This document shows positions 6,466 through 14,655 of a DNA stretch of 25,391 nt, one piece after another (the stretch's first letter is position 1; each line of letters starts with the position of its first letter). The stretch covers positions 1 to 25,391 of the forward strand of contig CAZXRA010000177.1 in the NCBI GenBank assembly GCA_964643485.1, given 5' to 3'. Origin of the DNA: Iamia sp964643485. Its GTDB lineage: Bacteria > Actinomycetota > Acidimicrobiia > Acidimicrobiales > Iamiaceae. The notes beneath the pieces are model-generated. The model had not been told where the DNA came from. It did not search any database and saw nothing but the letters and a program-made list of their open reading frames with translations. A program made the translations under genes and the position numbers.

Positions 6466-7664
6466 GCGGCATCGGCGCAGCCGATACCCCTCGGGAGGGG
6501 GGCGGGGTCGGCGGACGTGTGAGCGGCATCGGCGCAGCCGACCGGTCCCTTCCCGAGCGGGCGTGGTGGGTGGCCCTGGCCGGCCTGCCGGGGATGGGTC
6601 CGGCCCGCCTCGGGGCCCTGCGGGCCAGTGCCGGAGGCGGGGAGGCGTGGGCCGCGGTGCGGGAGGGGCGGGCCCATCGGCTGCCGGCTGTGGCCGCCGT
6701 CCTGGGGCGACGACCGGAGGAGGTGGCGGCCCGCTGGGCCGGGGCGGCGGCAAGCATCCACGTGGAGGACCGGTGGCGGGCCCATGCCCACCTCGGGGTC
6801 AGCGTCCTGGGCGAACCGGACCACCCGGCCCGCCTGGCCGACGACGTCGAGCCCCCCGTCGTGCTCTTCTCCGACGGTGATCGCCAGGCTCTGGCCGGCC
6901 CCACCGTCGCCATCGTGGGCACGCGCCGCTGCACCCGCGCCGGGGCGGAGATCGCCCTGGAGCTGGGGGCGACCTGCGCCGAGGCCGGGGTCCGCGTGGT
7001 CTCGGGCCTCGCCGTGGGGATCGACGTCGCCGCCCACCAGGGGGCCCTGGCCGCCGGCCCCGGCGCCGCCCCTCCGGTCGGGGTGGTCGCCACCGGGCTC
7101 GACGTCGTCTACCCAGCCCGGAGTCGACCGGTGTGGCGCCAGGTGGCCGAGGTCGGGGTGGTGCTGAGCGAGCAGCCGCTTGGCGTCGAGCCGGCCCGGT
7201 GGCGGTTTCCGGCCCGCAACCGGCTCGTCGCCGCCCTGGCCGACGTGGTCGTGGTGGTGGAGTCCCCGCGCTCCGGGGGCTCCATGTACACCGTCGACGA
7301 GGCGCTGCGGCGGGGGCGCACGGTCCTGGCCGTGCCCGGGCCACTCCGCTCGGCCGCCTCGGCCGGCACCAACTGGCTGCTCTCCCAGGGAGCGACGGTC
7401 GTCGCCGATCCCGGCGACGTGCTCGCCGCCGTCGGGGTGGCTCCCCTGTCCGGCCGCGGTGTGAGCTGCGATCCCCGGTCCGTTCCCACCGGCGACGGGC
7501 GCCGGGTGCTGCGCGCCCTGGGCTGGGCCCCGGCGTCCTTCGACGGTTTGGCCTCTCGCACCGGCCTGGGGCTCGGCCCCCTGGCCGTGGCCCTCGATCG
7601 CCTGGAGGCCGACGGATGGATCCATCGCGACGCCGGCCGGATCGAGCGGAAGGCGACACCGTGA
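6462..7664 (+). CDS. dprA: DNA-processing protein DprA (Smf)
   Basis: The 400-residue product contains the DprA Rossmann-like core: VAIVGTRRCTRAG, VVSGLAVGIDVAAHQGAL, FPARNRLVAALADVVVVVE, SGGSMYTVDEALRRGR and VPGPLRSAASAGTNWLLSQGA. The C-terminal 60 residues look like the winged-helix DML1-like domain. DprA loads RecA on incoming single-stranded DNA. The N-terminus is odd: the first 19 codons are repeated, so the ATG at 6462 and a GTG at 6519 both begin SGIGAAD. The extra 57 bases contain a palindromic repeat also found in dxr. The native protein probably began near the second copy; either start is possible. It follows comM with an ATGA overlap. Confidence 0.95.
   Translation: MSGIGAADTPREGGGVGGRVSGIGAADRSLPERAWWVALAGLPGMGPARLGALRASAGGGEAWAAVREGRAHRLPAVAAVLGRRPEEVAARWAGAAASIHVEDRWRAHAHLGVSVLGEPDHPARLADDVEPPVVLFSDGDRQALAGPTVAIVGTRRCTRAGAEIALELGATCAEAGVRVVSGLAVGIDVAAHQGALAAGPGAAPPVGVVATGLDVVYPARSRPVWRQVAEVGVVLSEQPLGVEPARWRFPARNRLVAALADVVVVVESPRSGGSMYTVDEALRRGRTVLAVPGPLRSAASAGTNWLLSQGATVVADPGDVLAAVGVAPLSGRGVSCDPRSVPTGDGRRVLRALGWAPASFDGLASRTGLGLGPLAVALDRLEADGWIHRDAGRIERKATP
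6463..6541 (+). repeat. 57-bp-period direct repeat at the dprA start
   Basis: The 22 bases from 6463 (starting TGAGCGGCATCGG) recur exactly from 6520, a period of 57 bases or 19 codons. The repeat includes the start-codon context, so both ATG (6462) and GTG (6519) could initiate. The right half of the unit (after GCCGA) diverges into the normal dprA sequence. Confidence 0.85.
6468..6518 (+). repeat. In-frame palindromic repeat, copy 1 (in dprA)
   Basis: These 51 bases encode G-I-G-A-A-D-T-P-R-E-G-G-G-V-G-G-R. They match the dxr insertion at 15139-15189 at 41 of 51 positions, in the same reading frame and with no gaps. Self-complementary parts are GCCGA (6480-6484) with TCGGC (6508-6512), extended by CCCC (6487-6490) with GGGG (6504-6507). 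An alternative inner stem is CCCCTC (6487-6492) with GAGGGG (6495-6500). A partial copy of the left end recurs at 6525-6542. Confidence 0.75.
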
Positions 7665-7748
7665 GCGCCATCCTCGTCCCGGCGGCGACGGCCGTCGTGG
7701 CCGTCAGTGGCCTCGGGGTCGCCGGGTACCGCAGAAGGCGCCGATACC

Positions 7749-8633
<885 letters not shown>

Positions 8634-8671
8634 CCGCCGCACCGCGCCGGCCGACCCGTCGGTGGCGCTCC

Positions 8672-9162
8672 CTGGCCGCTCTCCTCGCCTTCGCCCTGGT
8701 GGCCTCCGTCTCCGGCGCCGCTCTCGGGGCCGAAGGCGAGGGGGGCGACTACGCCCCGCCCGTCGACGCCCCGGTGATCGATCACTTCCGCCCGCCACCC
8801 CAGCCCTGGCTCCCGGGCAACCGGGGCATCGAGTACGCCACCGAGCCGGGCACGGTGGTCCGGGCTGCGGGCCGGGGCACGGTGGCCTTCGCCGGGCCGG
8901 TGGCCGGGTCGCTCCACGTCACCGTCAGCCACCCCGATGGCGTGCGCACGTCGTACTCCCATCTGGCCTCCATCGACGTCGTCGCCGGGCAGGTGGTGGC
9001 CCGGGGCGACGGGGTCGGCCGGGCCGGGAGCCGGCTCCACGTGGGCGCTCGCCGGGGCGACGACTACATCGATCCTGCCTCCCTCTGGTCCAGCGGTCTC
9101 CCGTGGGTCCGCCTCGTGCCCCTCGACGGCCACGGTGGGCGGGGCCGCGGCGCCGCCGCTGA
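8672..9162 (+). CDS. Degenerate LytM/M23-type peptidoglycan-binding protein, boundaries unresolved
   Basis: One frame encodes a hydrophobic signal-like stretch (SLAALLAFALVASVSGAA) followed by a LytM/M23 domain: NRGIEYATEPGTVVRAAGRG, VTVSHPDGVRTSYSHLASI and LHVGARRGDDYIDPASLW. The usual first zinc-ligand motif HxGxD is replaced by NRGIE, so catalysis is doubtful and a regulatory or binding role is possible. Upstream of the signal segment there is no in-frame ATG, GTG or TTG for several hundred bases; CTG at 8672 and GTG at 8699 are the only candidates, and the latter cuts the signal. Downstream the frame stays open to 10300 through rpsB. A one-base shift after about 9125 would end it at TGA 9160-9162, the end given here. 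Confidence 0.6.
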
Positions 9163-9207
9163 CGGGGGAGCGGGGGGCCCACTGGTGGTCGGAGGGGGGC
9201 TGCTGCC

Positions 9208-9213
9208 TAGACT
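9208..9213 (+). promoter_or_regulatory. Possible -10 box for rpsB operon
   Basis: TAGACT resembles the actinobacterial -10 consensus TANNNT and lies 120 bases before the rpsB start, leaving room for a structured leader. I see no convincing -35 sequence 17 bases upstream. Confidence 0.35.
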
Positions 9214-9270
9214 CTTCCGCCGGTCCGGCCACCGTGGTCGGGCTCCACCTTCACTTCACAGCTCGGTCCG

Positions 9271-9318
9271 CCAACGGTCGCCCTCGGGCGTCAGGCCCGG
9301 GCGACGTCCAACCGTTGG
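9271..9318 (+). promoter_or_regulatory. Structured RNA leader hairpin immediately upstream of rpsB
   Basis: Three nested helices can form: CCAACGG (9271-9277) with CCGTTGG (9312-9318), TCGCC (9278-9282) with GGCGA (9300-9304), and CGGGC (9285-9289) with GCCCG (9295-9299) closing a GTCAG loop. A seven-base bulge (9305-9311) interrupts the 3' side. The hairpin ends two bases before the ideal Shine-Dalgarno AAGGAG (9321-9326). The arrangement suits translational feedback by S2 on its own mRNA, known from other bacteria with different leaders; that function is inferred. Confidence 0.55.
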
Positions 9319-9332
9319 GAAAGGAGATCGAC

Positions 9333-10379
9333 GTGGATCAGCCCGTCGTGACCATGAAGCAGCTCTTGGAGGCCGGTGTCCACTTCGGGCACCAGACCCG
9401 GCGCTGGAACCCGAAGATGCAGCGGTTCATCCACGGAGACCGCAACGGCATCTACATCATCGACCTCAAGCAGACGCTCAAGCGCCTCGAGACCGCCTAC
9501 ACCTACATCCGGGACATGACGGCCGACGGCGGCACCGTGCTCTTCGTGGGCACCAAGAAGCAGGCGCAGGACCCGGTGCAGAGCTACGCCGAGAAGTGCG
9601 GCATGCCCTACGTGAACCAGCGCTGGCTGGGCGGCATGCTCACCAACTTCGAGACCATCTCCAAGCGGGTCGGCAAGATGAAGGAGTACCGCCGCATGCG
9701 GGACTCCGGCGAGTTCGACGCCATGCCCAAGAAGGAGGCCCTCCTCCTCAGCCGCGAGCTGGCCAAGCTGGAGCGCAACCTGGGCGGCATCCACCAGATG
9801 GAGAAGCAGCCCGACGCCGTCTTCGTGCTCGACACCAAGAAGGAGCACATCGCCGTCACCGAGGCCAACAAGCTCGGCATCCCCCTCGTCGCCGTGGTCG
9901 ACACCAACTGCGACCCCGACGTCGTCCAGTTCGTCATCCCCGGCAACGACGACGCCATCCGCTCCGGCACCCTGATGTGCCGGATCATCGCCGACGCCGT
10001 CGAAGAGGGCCGGCTGATGGCCGCCCGGCGCAACGGGTCGACCCCGGTCGTGCGCAGCGTCGACGAGGAGCAGCGCGTCGCCGCCGAGCAGGCCGAGGCC
10101 CGTCGCCAGGCCGCAGCCCAGGCCGCCGAGCGCGAGGCCCGCCTCGCCGCCGCGGCGGCGCCCACGGCCGAGGCCGCCCCCGAGCCGGCCCCGGTTGCCG
10201 CCGAGGAGCCGCCCGCCGACGCCCCGGCCGAGCCGGCACCCGAGGCCCCTGCTGCGGCCGAAGCCGCGGCGGAGACCGAGGCCCCCGCAGTCGAGGCTGA
10301 CAGCGCGACCCCCACCGAGACCGAGGCCCCCACGGCCGAGGCCACCCCGGCCGAGGCCAGCACCGAGGAGCAGTCCTGA
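9333..10379 (+). CDS. rpsB: 30S ribosomal protein S2
   Basis: The start is the GTG at 9333, set by AAGGAG six bases upstream. The first 240 or so residues are classical S2: MKQLLEAGVHFGHQTRRWNP, GTVLFVGTKKQAQ, YVNQRWLGGMLTNF, PDAVFVLDTKKEHIAVTEA and DDAIRSGTLMCRIIADAV. The remaining 105 residues are an Ala/Glu/Pro-rich, probably disordered tail beginning VDEEQRVAAEQAEARRQ; part of this may be a charged helix. Such tails are common on actinobacterial S2, but this one is long (348 residues in total). It is followed after two bases by tsf, the normal partner. Confidence 0.97.
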   Translation: MDQPVVTMKQLLEAGVHFGHQTRRWNPKMQRFIHGDRNGIYIIDLKQTLKRLETAYTYIRDMTADGGTVLFVGTKKQAQDPVQSYAEKCGMPYVNQRWLGGMLTNFETISKRVGKMKEYRRMRDSGEFDAMPKKEALLLSRELAKLERNLGGIHQMEKQPDAVFVLDTKKEHIAVTEANKLGIPLVAVVDTNCDPDVVQFVIPGNDDAIRSGTLMCRIIADAVEEGRLMAARRNGSTPVVRSVDEEQRVAAEQAEARRQAAAQAAEREARLAAAAAPTAEAAPEPAPVAAEEPPADAPAEPAPEAPAAAEAAAETEAPAVEADSATPTETEAPTAEATPAEASTEEQS

Positions 10380-10381
10380 CC

Positions 10382-11176
10382 ATGGCCGACTTCACCGCCA
10401 AGGACGTCCAGGCCCTGCGCCAGTCCACCGGCGCCGGGATGATGGACGCCAAGAAGGCCCTCACCGAGAACGGGGGCGACCCCGAGGCCGCGGCCAAGTG
10501 GCTGCGGGAGAAGGGCCTGGCCAAGGCGGCCGGACGCTCCGACCGCGACAACAGCCAGGGCACCGTCGCCGTGGCCCAGGCCGGCAACGTGGCCGCCATC
10601 GTCGAGCTCAAGTGCGAGACCGACTTCGTGGCCAAGTCCGACCAGTTCACCGCCCTCGTCCAGGAGATCGCCACCCTGGTGGTCGCCGGCGGCGAGGAGG
10701 CGGCGGGCCAGAAGGCCACCGCCATCGACGACCTCAAGATCGTGCTCAAGGAGAACATCGAGCTGGGCCAGATCGTCCGGGTCGAGGCGCCCGAGGGCCA
10801 CGTGATCGACTCCTACGTCCACCGCCAGGACGGGCGGGGTGTCAACGGCGTGATCGTCGAGCTCGACGGGGGCACCACCGAGATCGCCCACGACGTGGCC
10901 GTCCACATCGCCTTCGCCAAGCCGTCGGCCCTGCGTCGCGAGGACGTCCCCGAGGCCGCGGTGGCCGAGGAGCGGGCCACCCTGGAGTCCATCACCCGGG
11001 CCGAGGGCAAGCCCGAGGCCGCCCTGGAGAAGATCGTCGAAGGGCGCCTCACCGGCTGGTTCCGGGAGCAGGTGCTGCTCGAGCAGAACTTCGTGAAGGA
11101 CGAGAAGGTCACGATCAAGGCCCTGCTCGGCGGGGCCGACATCGTGCGCTTCGCCCAGGTCGTCGTCGGCTCCTGA
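10382..11176 (+). CDS. tsf: Translation elongation factor Ts
   Basis: EF-Ts reloads EF-Tu by displacing GDP. The 264-residue protein has the N-terminal UBA-like domain (VQALRQSTGAGMMDAKKAL, then WLREKGLAKA) and the EF-Tu-contacting TDFVA motif in CETDFVAKSDQF. The C-terminal dimerisation-type region ends with LLEQNFVKDEKVTIKALL. It starts two bases after the rpsB stop and is followed 14 bases later by pyrH, the conserved rpsB-tsf-pyrH-frr order. Confidence 0.97.
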   Translation: MADFTAKDVQALRQSTGAGMMDAKKALTENGGDPEAAAKWLREKGLAKAAGRSDRDNSQGTVAVAQAGNVAAIVELKCETDFVAKSDQFTALVQEIATLVVAGGEEAAGQKATAIDDLKIVLKENIELGQIVRVEAPEGHVIDSYVHRQDGRGVNGVIVELDGGTTEIAHDVAVHIAFAKPSALRREDVPEAAVAEERATLESITRAEGKPEAALEKIVEGRLTGWFREQVLLEQNFVKDEKVTIKALLGGADIVRFAQVVVGS

Positions 11177-11190
11177 GCACGAGACGCACC

Positions 11191-11913
11191 GTGGCCGACC
11201 CCCGCTGGTCTCGCATCGTGCTCAAGCTCTCCGGCGAGGCCTTCGCCGGAGAGCAGGGCTACGGCATCGACGGCGCCGTCGTGCGCATGCTCGCCGAGGA
11301 GATCGCCGGCGTGCGGGCCATCGGCGTCGATGTGGCCGTCGTGGTCGGGGGGGGCAACATCTGGCGGGGCATGACCGGCGCCGGAGCCGGCATGGACCGG
11401 GCCCAGGCCGACCAGATGGGCATGCTGGCCACGATCATCAACGCCCTCGGCCTCCAGGACGTCCTGGAGCAGCTCGGCCAGCCCACCCGGGTGCAGTCGG
11501 CCGTCCACATGTCCCAGATCGCCGAGCCCTACATCCGCCGCCGGGCCATCCGGCACCTGGAGAAGGGCCGGGTCGTGATCCTGGCCGGCGGCCTGGGCAG
11601 CCCCTTCTTCACCACCGACACCCCCGCCGCCCTCCGGGCCGCCGAGATCGAGGCCGAGGCCGTGCTGAAGGGCACCCACTCCGGCGTTGACGGCGTGTAC
11701 ACCGCCGACCCCAAGCTCGACCCCACGGCCACCAAGCTCGACGAGGTGTCCTACATGGACGTGCTGAACCGCGGGCTCAACGTGATGGACCCCACCTCCA
11801 TCACCTTCTGCATGGACAACTCCCTCCCCATCGTCGTGTTCGACGTGACCCGCCCGGGCAACCTGCGGCGTGTCCTCGACGGTGACGAGGGAGTCGGTAC
11901 TCTGGTCCGGTGA
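11191..11913 (+). CDS. pyrH: Uridylate kinase (UMP kinase)
   Basis: This amino-acid-kinase-fold enzyme phosphorylates UMP to UDP. The 240-residue protein opens RIVLKLSGEAFAG and contains VVVGGGNIWRG (phosphate loop), the MGMLATIINALGLQD segment, AGGLGSPFFTTDT and GVDGVYTADPKLDP, all PyrH hallmarks. The start is a GTG at 11191; there is little sign of a Shine-Dalgarno sequence in the 14-base gap after tsf. The stop is followed by a 25-base gap to frr. Confidence 0.96.
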   Translation: MADPRWSRIVLKLSGEAFAGEQGYGIDGAVVRMLAEEIAGVRAIGVDVAVVVGGGNIWRGMTGAGAGMDRAQADQMGMLATIINALGLQDVLEQLGQPTRVQSAVHMSQIAEPYIRRRAIRHLEKGRVVILAGGLGSPFFTTDTPAALRAAEIEAEAVLKGTHSGVDGVYTADPKLDPTATKLDEVSYMDVLNRGLNVMDPTSITFCMDNSLPIVVFDVTRPGNLRRVLDGDEGVGTLVR

Positions 11914-11938
11914 CCCCGAGAGCGGAGCGTGCCACCTC

Positions 11939-12508
11939 ATGAGCGACGACATGGTCGCCCTGGTGATCGACGACGCCCGCGAGAAGATGGCCAAGGCCGT
12001 CAGCCACGCCCGTCACGAGTTCGCCTCCGTCCGCACCGGCCGGGCCGCTCCGGCCCTGGTCGAGAAGCTCATCGTCGAGTACTACGGCTCCGATGTCCCT
12101 CTCCAGCAGCTCGCCAACGTCTCGGTGCCCGAGGCCCGGATGCTGGTGATCGCCCCCTACGACAAGGGTGCCGTCCCGGCGGTGGAGAAGGCGATCCGCA
12201 ACTCCGACCTCGGGCTCAACCCCAGCACCGACGGCACCGTCATCCGCCTCACCTTCCCCCCGCTCACCGGCGAGCGGCGCAAGGAGCTGGTGCGGATGGT
12301 GAAGCAGATGGCCGAGGACAACCGGGTGTCGGTGCGCAACGTCCGCCGTGCCGCTCGGTCCGAGTTGGAGAGTTTCACCAAGGACGGTGACCTCTCCGAG
12401 GACGATCTGGCCCGGGCCGAGAAGGACATCGACGGCCTCACCCGCGCCACGGAGGCGGAGATCGACGAGGCCTTCGCCCAGAAAGAGACCGAGCTGCTGG
12501 AGGACTGA
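11939..12508 (+). CDS. frr: Ribosome recycling factor
   Basis: RRF splits post-termination ribosomes with EF-G. The 189-residue product (typical length 185) shows the family segments FASVRTGRAAPALVEKL, VEYYGSDVPLQQLANVSVPEAR, NPSTDGTVIRLTFPPLTGERR and the C-terminal helix with DLARAEKDIDGLT. The ATG at 11939 was chosen because upstream residues do not match the family; ATG 11951 is an alternative. The gene usually next in line, uppS, is missing; cdsA follows after 56 bases. Confidence 0.96.
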   Translation: MSDDMVALVIDDAREKMAKAVSHARHEFASVRTGRAAPALVEKLIVEYYGSDVPLQQLANVSVPEARMLVIAPYDKGAVPAVEKAIRNSDLGLNPSTDGTVIRLTFPPLTGERRKELVRMVKQMAEDNRVSVRNVRRAARSELESFTKDGDLSEDDLARAEKDIDGLTRATEAEIDEAFAQKETELLED

Positions 12509-12552
12509 CGGATCGGGCCCCGGCCCGACCCGCCCGTCCCCGGTGGCACGAC

Positions 12553-12560
12553 AGAAGGAG
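12553..12560 (+). promoter_or_regulatory. Strong Shine-Dalgarno of cdsA
   Basis: AGAAGGAG ends four bases before the ATG at 12565. It establishes that translation really begins at the start of the long acidic extension and not at an internal site close to the membrane domain. Confidence 0.7.
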
Positions 12561-12564
12561 ACCG

Positions 12565-14616
12565 ATGGCCGACGACCGCAGGCGTAAGGATGCCCGACCG
12601 GGCGATCCGGCCGAGGGGGTTCGCATCATCGGTGCCGAGGAGGCGGCCGAGGCCATCGAGCGGGGCGATGTGGCGTCCCGCCGGGGTGACAACCTGCCTC
12701 GCTACGGCGACCGGCCGGCCCGCCCGCCGGTCGGGTCCCCGAAGCCCGCCCTCCGGTTCCCGCTCGACGCCAGTGCCGACCCCGCCGAGGCCGCATCGGT
12801 GCGCCCGGCCAAGGGGGTGCGGTTCGACCCCCGACCCGATCCGGCCTGGGACGAGGCACCGGTCGATGACCAGCCTGCGGGTGATCCCTGGCCCGCCGAG
12901 GGCACGTGGGACGAGGCCAGCGAGTGGAGCGAGGGCGACAAGGAGGACGTCGCCGCCTGGACGCGGGGCGAGACGAGCGCCACTCCGGTGGTCGCCGACG
13001 CCCCGCCGGCCGTCGAAGAACCGGCCGAGGAGCAGACCGGTCACGCCGCCGAGGCGGCCTCCGAGTGGGCGCCGGCAGGGACCGAGGCGGCGAGCGCCGA
13101 GCCCGCGGGTGCCCTGGCCTGGGCCGACGACTTCGTGGACGACGACGATCCCTGGGACGGGAGCTGGGACGAGCCCACCGGTGCCGTCCGCTGGGCCGAC
13201 GACGCCGCCCCCGCCGGGGGCGAGGCGGCGACCGCCGGAGCGGAGGCGAGCCCCCCGCCGGCCGACGACGACGTCGTCGTCGCCCCTGGCGAGGACCCCG
13301 CCGGCCCCCTGCTCTTCGACGACGAGCCGTCGGCCGAGGTCCCGGTGGCCCCAGCCACGAGCGAGGACGAGGGAGAGGGCGAGGAACGCCCGGCGCTGTT
13401 CACCTCCGACGGGGGTTGGGCCGATGCGCCGGCCCCGGTCTTCGACTTCGGTGACGACCCGTCGGGCCAGGTGGAGCTGCCCCACTGGACCGAGCCCGGC
13501 ACCGGCGAGCTGCCCCGCGTCCTGGCCGACGAGACCCCCGACGCCGGGCCGGCCACCGGGTCGGTGCCGGTGTGGCAGGGCCACGACGGCGGCTGGGGCG
13601 CGTCCGGCTTCGACGACCTCACCGAGGGCGACGACGTCCGGCTCGGGGCCCTCGACGACGAGCGCCCCCACCACGACGACATCTACGCCTTCGACGAGGT
13701 CAGCGAGGAGGAGCCGGCCGCCGCCCCGCCCCTGCTCGGGGGGCGCCGGGAGCCCCCGCCCCGCCCCCGCCCCGAGGGGGGCGACGAGGGTGGTGGCGCC
13801 GGGCGCAACATCGGTGTGGCCGCCGCCGTCGGGGTCGGGGCCGCGGCCCTGGCCCTGTTCGCCTTCGCCCTGGGCCCGGCCTACGCCATGATCCTGGTGA
13901 TCGCCATCCTCGGGTTGGGGGTGGTCGAGTACCAGAACGCGGTGCGCCGGGCCGGCTACCGGCCGGCCGCCCTCCTCGGCATCGTGGCCACGGTCTGCTA
14001 CCCCCTCGCCGTCTACTGGCGGGGTATCGAGGCCTATCCGCTGCTCGCCGTGCTCACCGTGGCCGCCGCCCTGGCCTGGCACCTGGTCGGGGCCGACGGC
14101 GACGCTCGGGTGGTCGAGAGCGTGGGCGTCACCGTCCTCGGTGTGGCCTGGGTGGGGGGCCTGGGGTCCTTCGCCGCCCTCATGCTCTCGCTGCCCGACG
14201 GCACGGGGATGCTCACCACCGCGGTGATCGCCGCCGTGGCCTACGACGTGGGTGGCCTGGCCATCGGGCGCACCATGGGCACGCGGCCCGTGTCCGATGC
14301 CAGCCCCAACAAGACGGTCGAGGGCCTGGTCGGCGGCATCTTCTGCGCCCTGTTCGCCATGCTCCTCGTCGGCCTCTTCGGCCTGGCCCCCTTCGACGGC
14401 CCCGGCGCCGCCCTCGGGGTCGGCGTCCTGGCCGCCCTGGCCGCCCCGCTGGGCGACCTGTGCGAGTCGCTGGTCAAGCGCGACCTGGGGGTGAAGGACA
14501 TGGGGTCCCTGCTGCCCGAGCACGGGGGCATCCTCGATCGCTTCGACGCCCTCCTCTTCGTGCTGCCCGCCGTCTTCTACGGCGCCCTGTTCTTCGAGAT
14601 CGGCCCCTTCGGTTGA
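12565..14616 (+). CDS. cdsA: Phosphatidate cytidylyltransferase with giant acidic N-terminal extension
   Basis: CdsA makes CDP-diacylglycerol from CTP and phosphatidate in the membrane. The C-terminal 270 residues (from about 414) are a normal CdsA with roughly eight membrane segments and the complete signature from Ser635 (SLVKRDLGVKDMGSLLPEHG, then GILDRFD). The first 413 residues are unlike ordinary CdsA: Asp/Glu/Pro/Ala-rich, surely disordered, with scattered Trp-containing acidic patches such as WADDFVDDDDPWDGSWDE, GAVRWADD and LPHWTEPGTGELPRVLADE. Total length is 683 residues against about 270-300 for the family. The strong Shine-Dalgarno and continuous frame argue that the extension is real. 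It precedes dxr by 39 bases. Confidence 0.95.
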   Translation: MADDRRRKDARPGDPAEGVRIIGAEEAAEAIERGDVASRRGDNLPRYGDRPARPPVGSPKPALRFPLDASADPAEAASVRPAKGVRFDPRPDPAWDEAPVDDQPAGDPWPAEGTWDEASEWSEGDKEDVAAWTRGETSATPVVADAPPAVEEPAEEQTGHAAEAASEWAPAGTEAASAEPAGALAWADDFVDDDDPWDGSWDEPTGAVRWADDAAPAGGEAATAGAEASPPPADDDVVVAPGEDPAGPLLFDDEPSAEVPVAPATSEDEGEGEERPALFTSDGGWADAPAPVFDFGDDPSGQVELPHWTEPGTGELPRVLADETPDAGPATGSVPVWQGHDGGWGASGFDDLTEGDDVRLGALDDERPHHDDIYAFDEVSEEEPAAAPPLLGGRREPPPRPRPEGGDEGGGAGRNIGVAAAVGVGAAALALFAFALGPAYAMILVIAILGLGVVEYQNAVRRAGYRPAALLGIVATVCYPLAVYWRGIEAYPLLAVLTVAAALAWHLVGADGDARVVESVGVTVLGVAWVGGLGSFAALMLSLPDGTGMLTTAVIAAVAYDVGGLAIGRTMGTRPVSDASPNKTVEGLVGGIFCALFAMLLVGLFGLAPFDGPGAALGVGVLAALAAPLGDLCESLVKRDLGVKDMGSLLPEHGGILDRFDALLFVLPAVFYGALFFEIGPFG

Positions 14617-14655
14617 TCCCCCGACCGACGTCGTGATCCCGCCCGCCCCGTCGTC

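Noticed and set aside
7661..7745. GTG at 7661 overlapping the dprA stop, encoding a short hydrophobic then Arg-rich peptide
   Set aside because: The frame then runs as a shadow of xerC for its whole length without a stop; the hydrophobic run is probably chance, although the GTGA overlap is suggestive.
13264..13281. Palindrome GACGACGACGTCGTCGTC in cdsA
   Set aside because: It simply encodes Asp-Asp-Asp-Val-Val-Val within the acidic extension; codon bias explains the symmetry.
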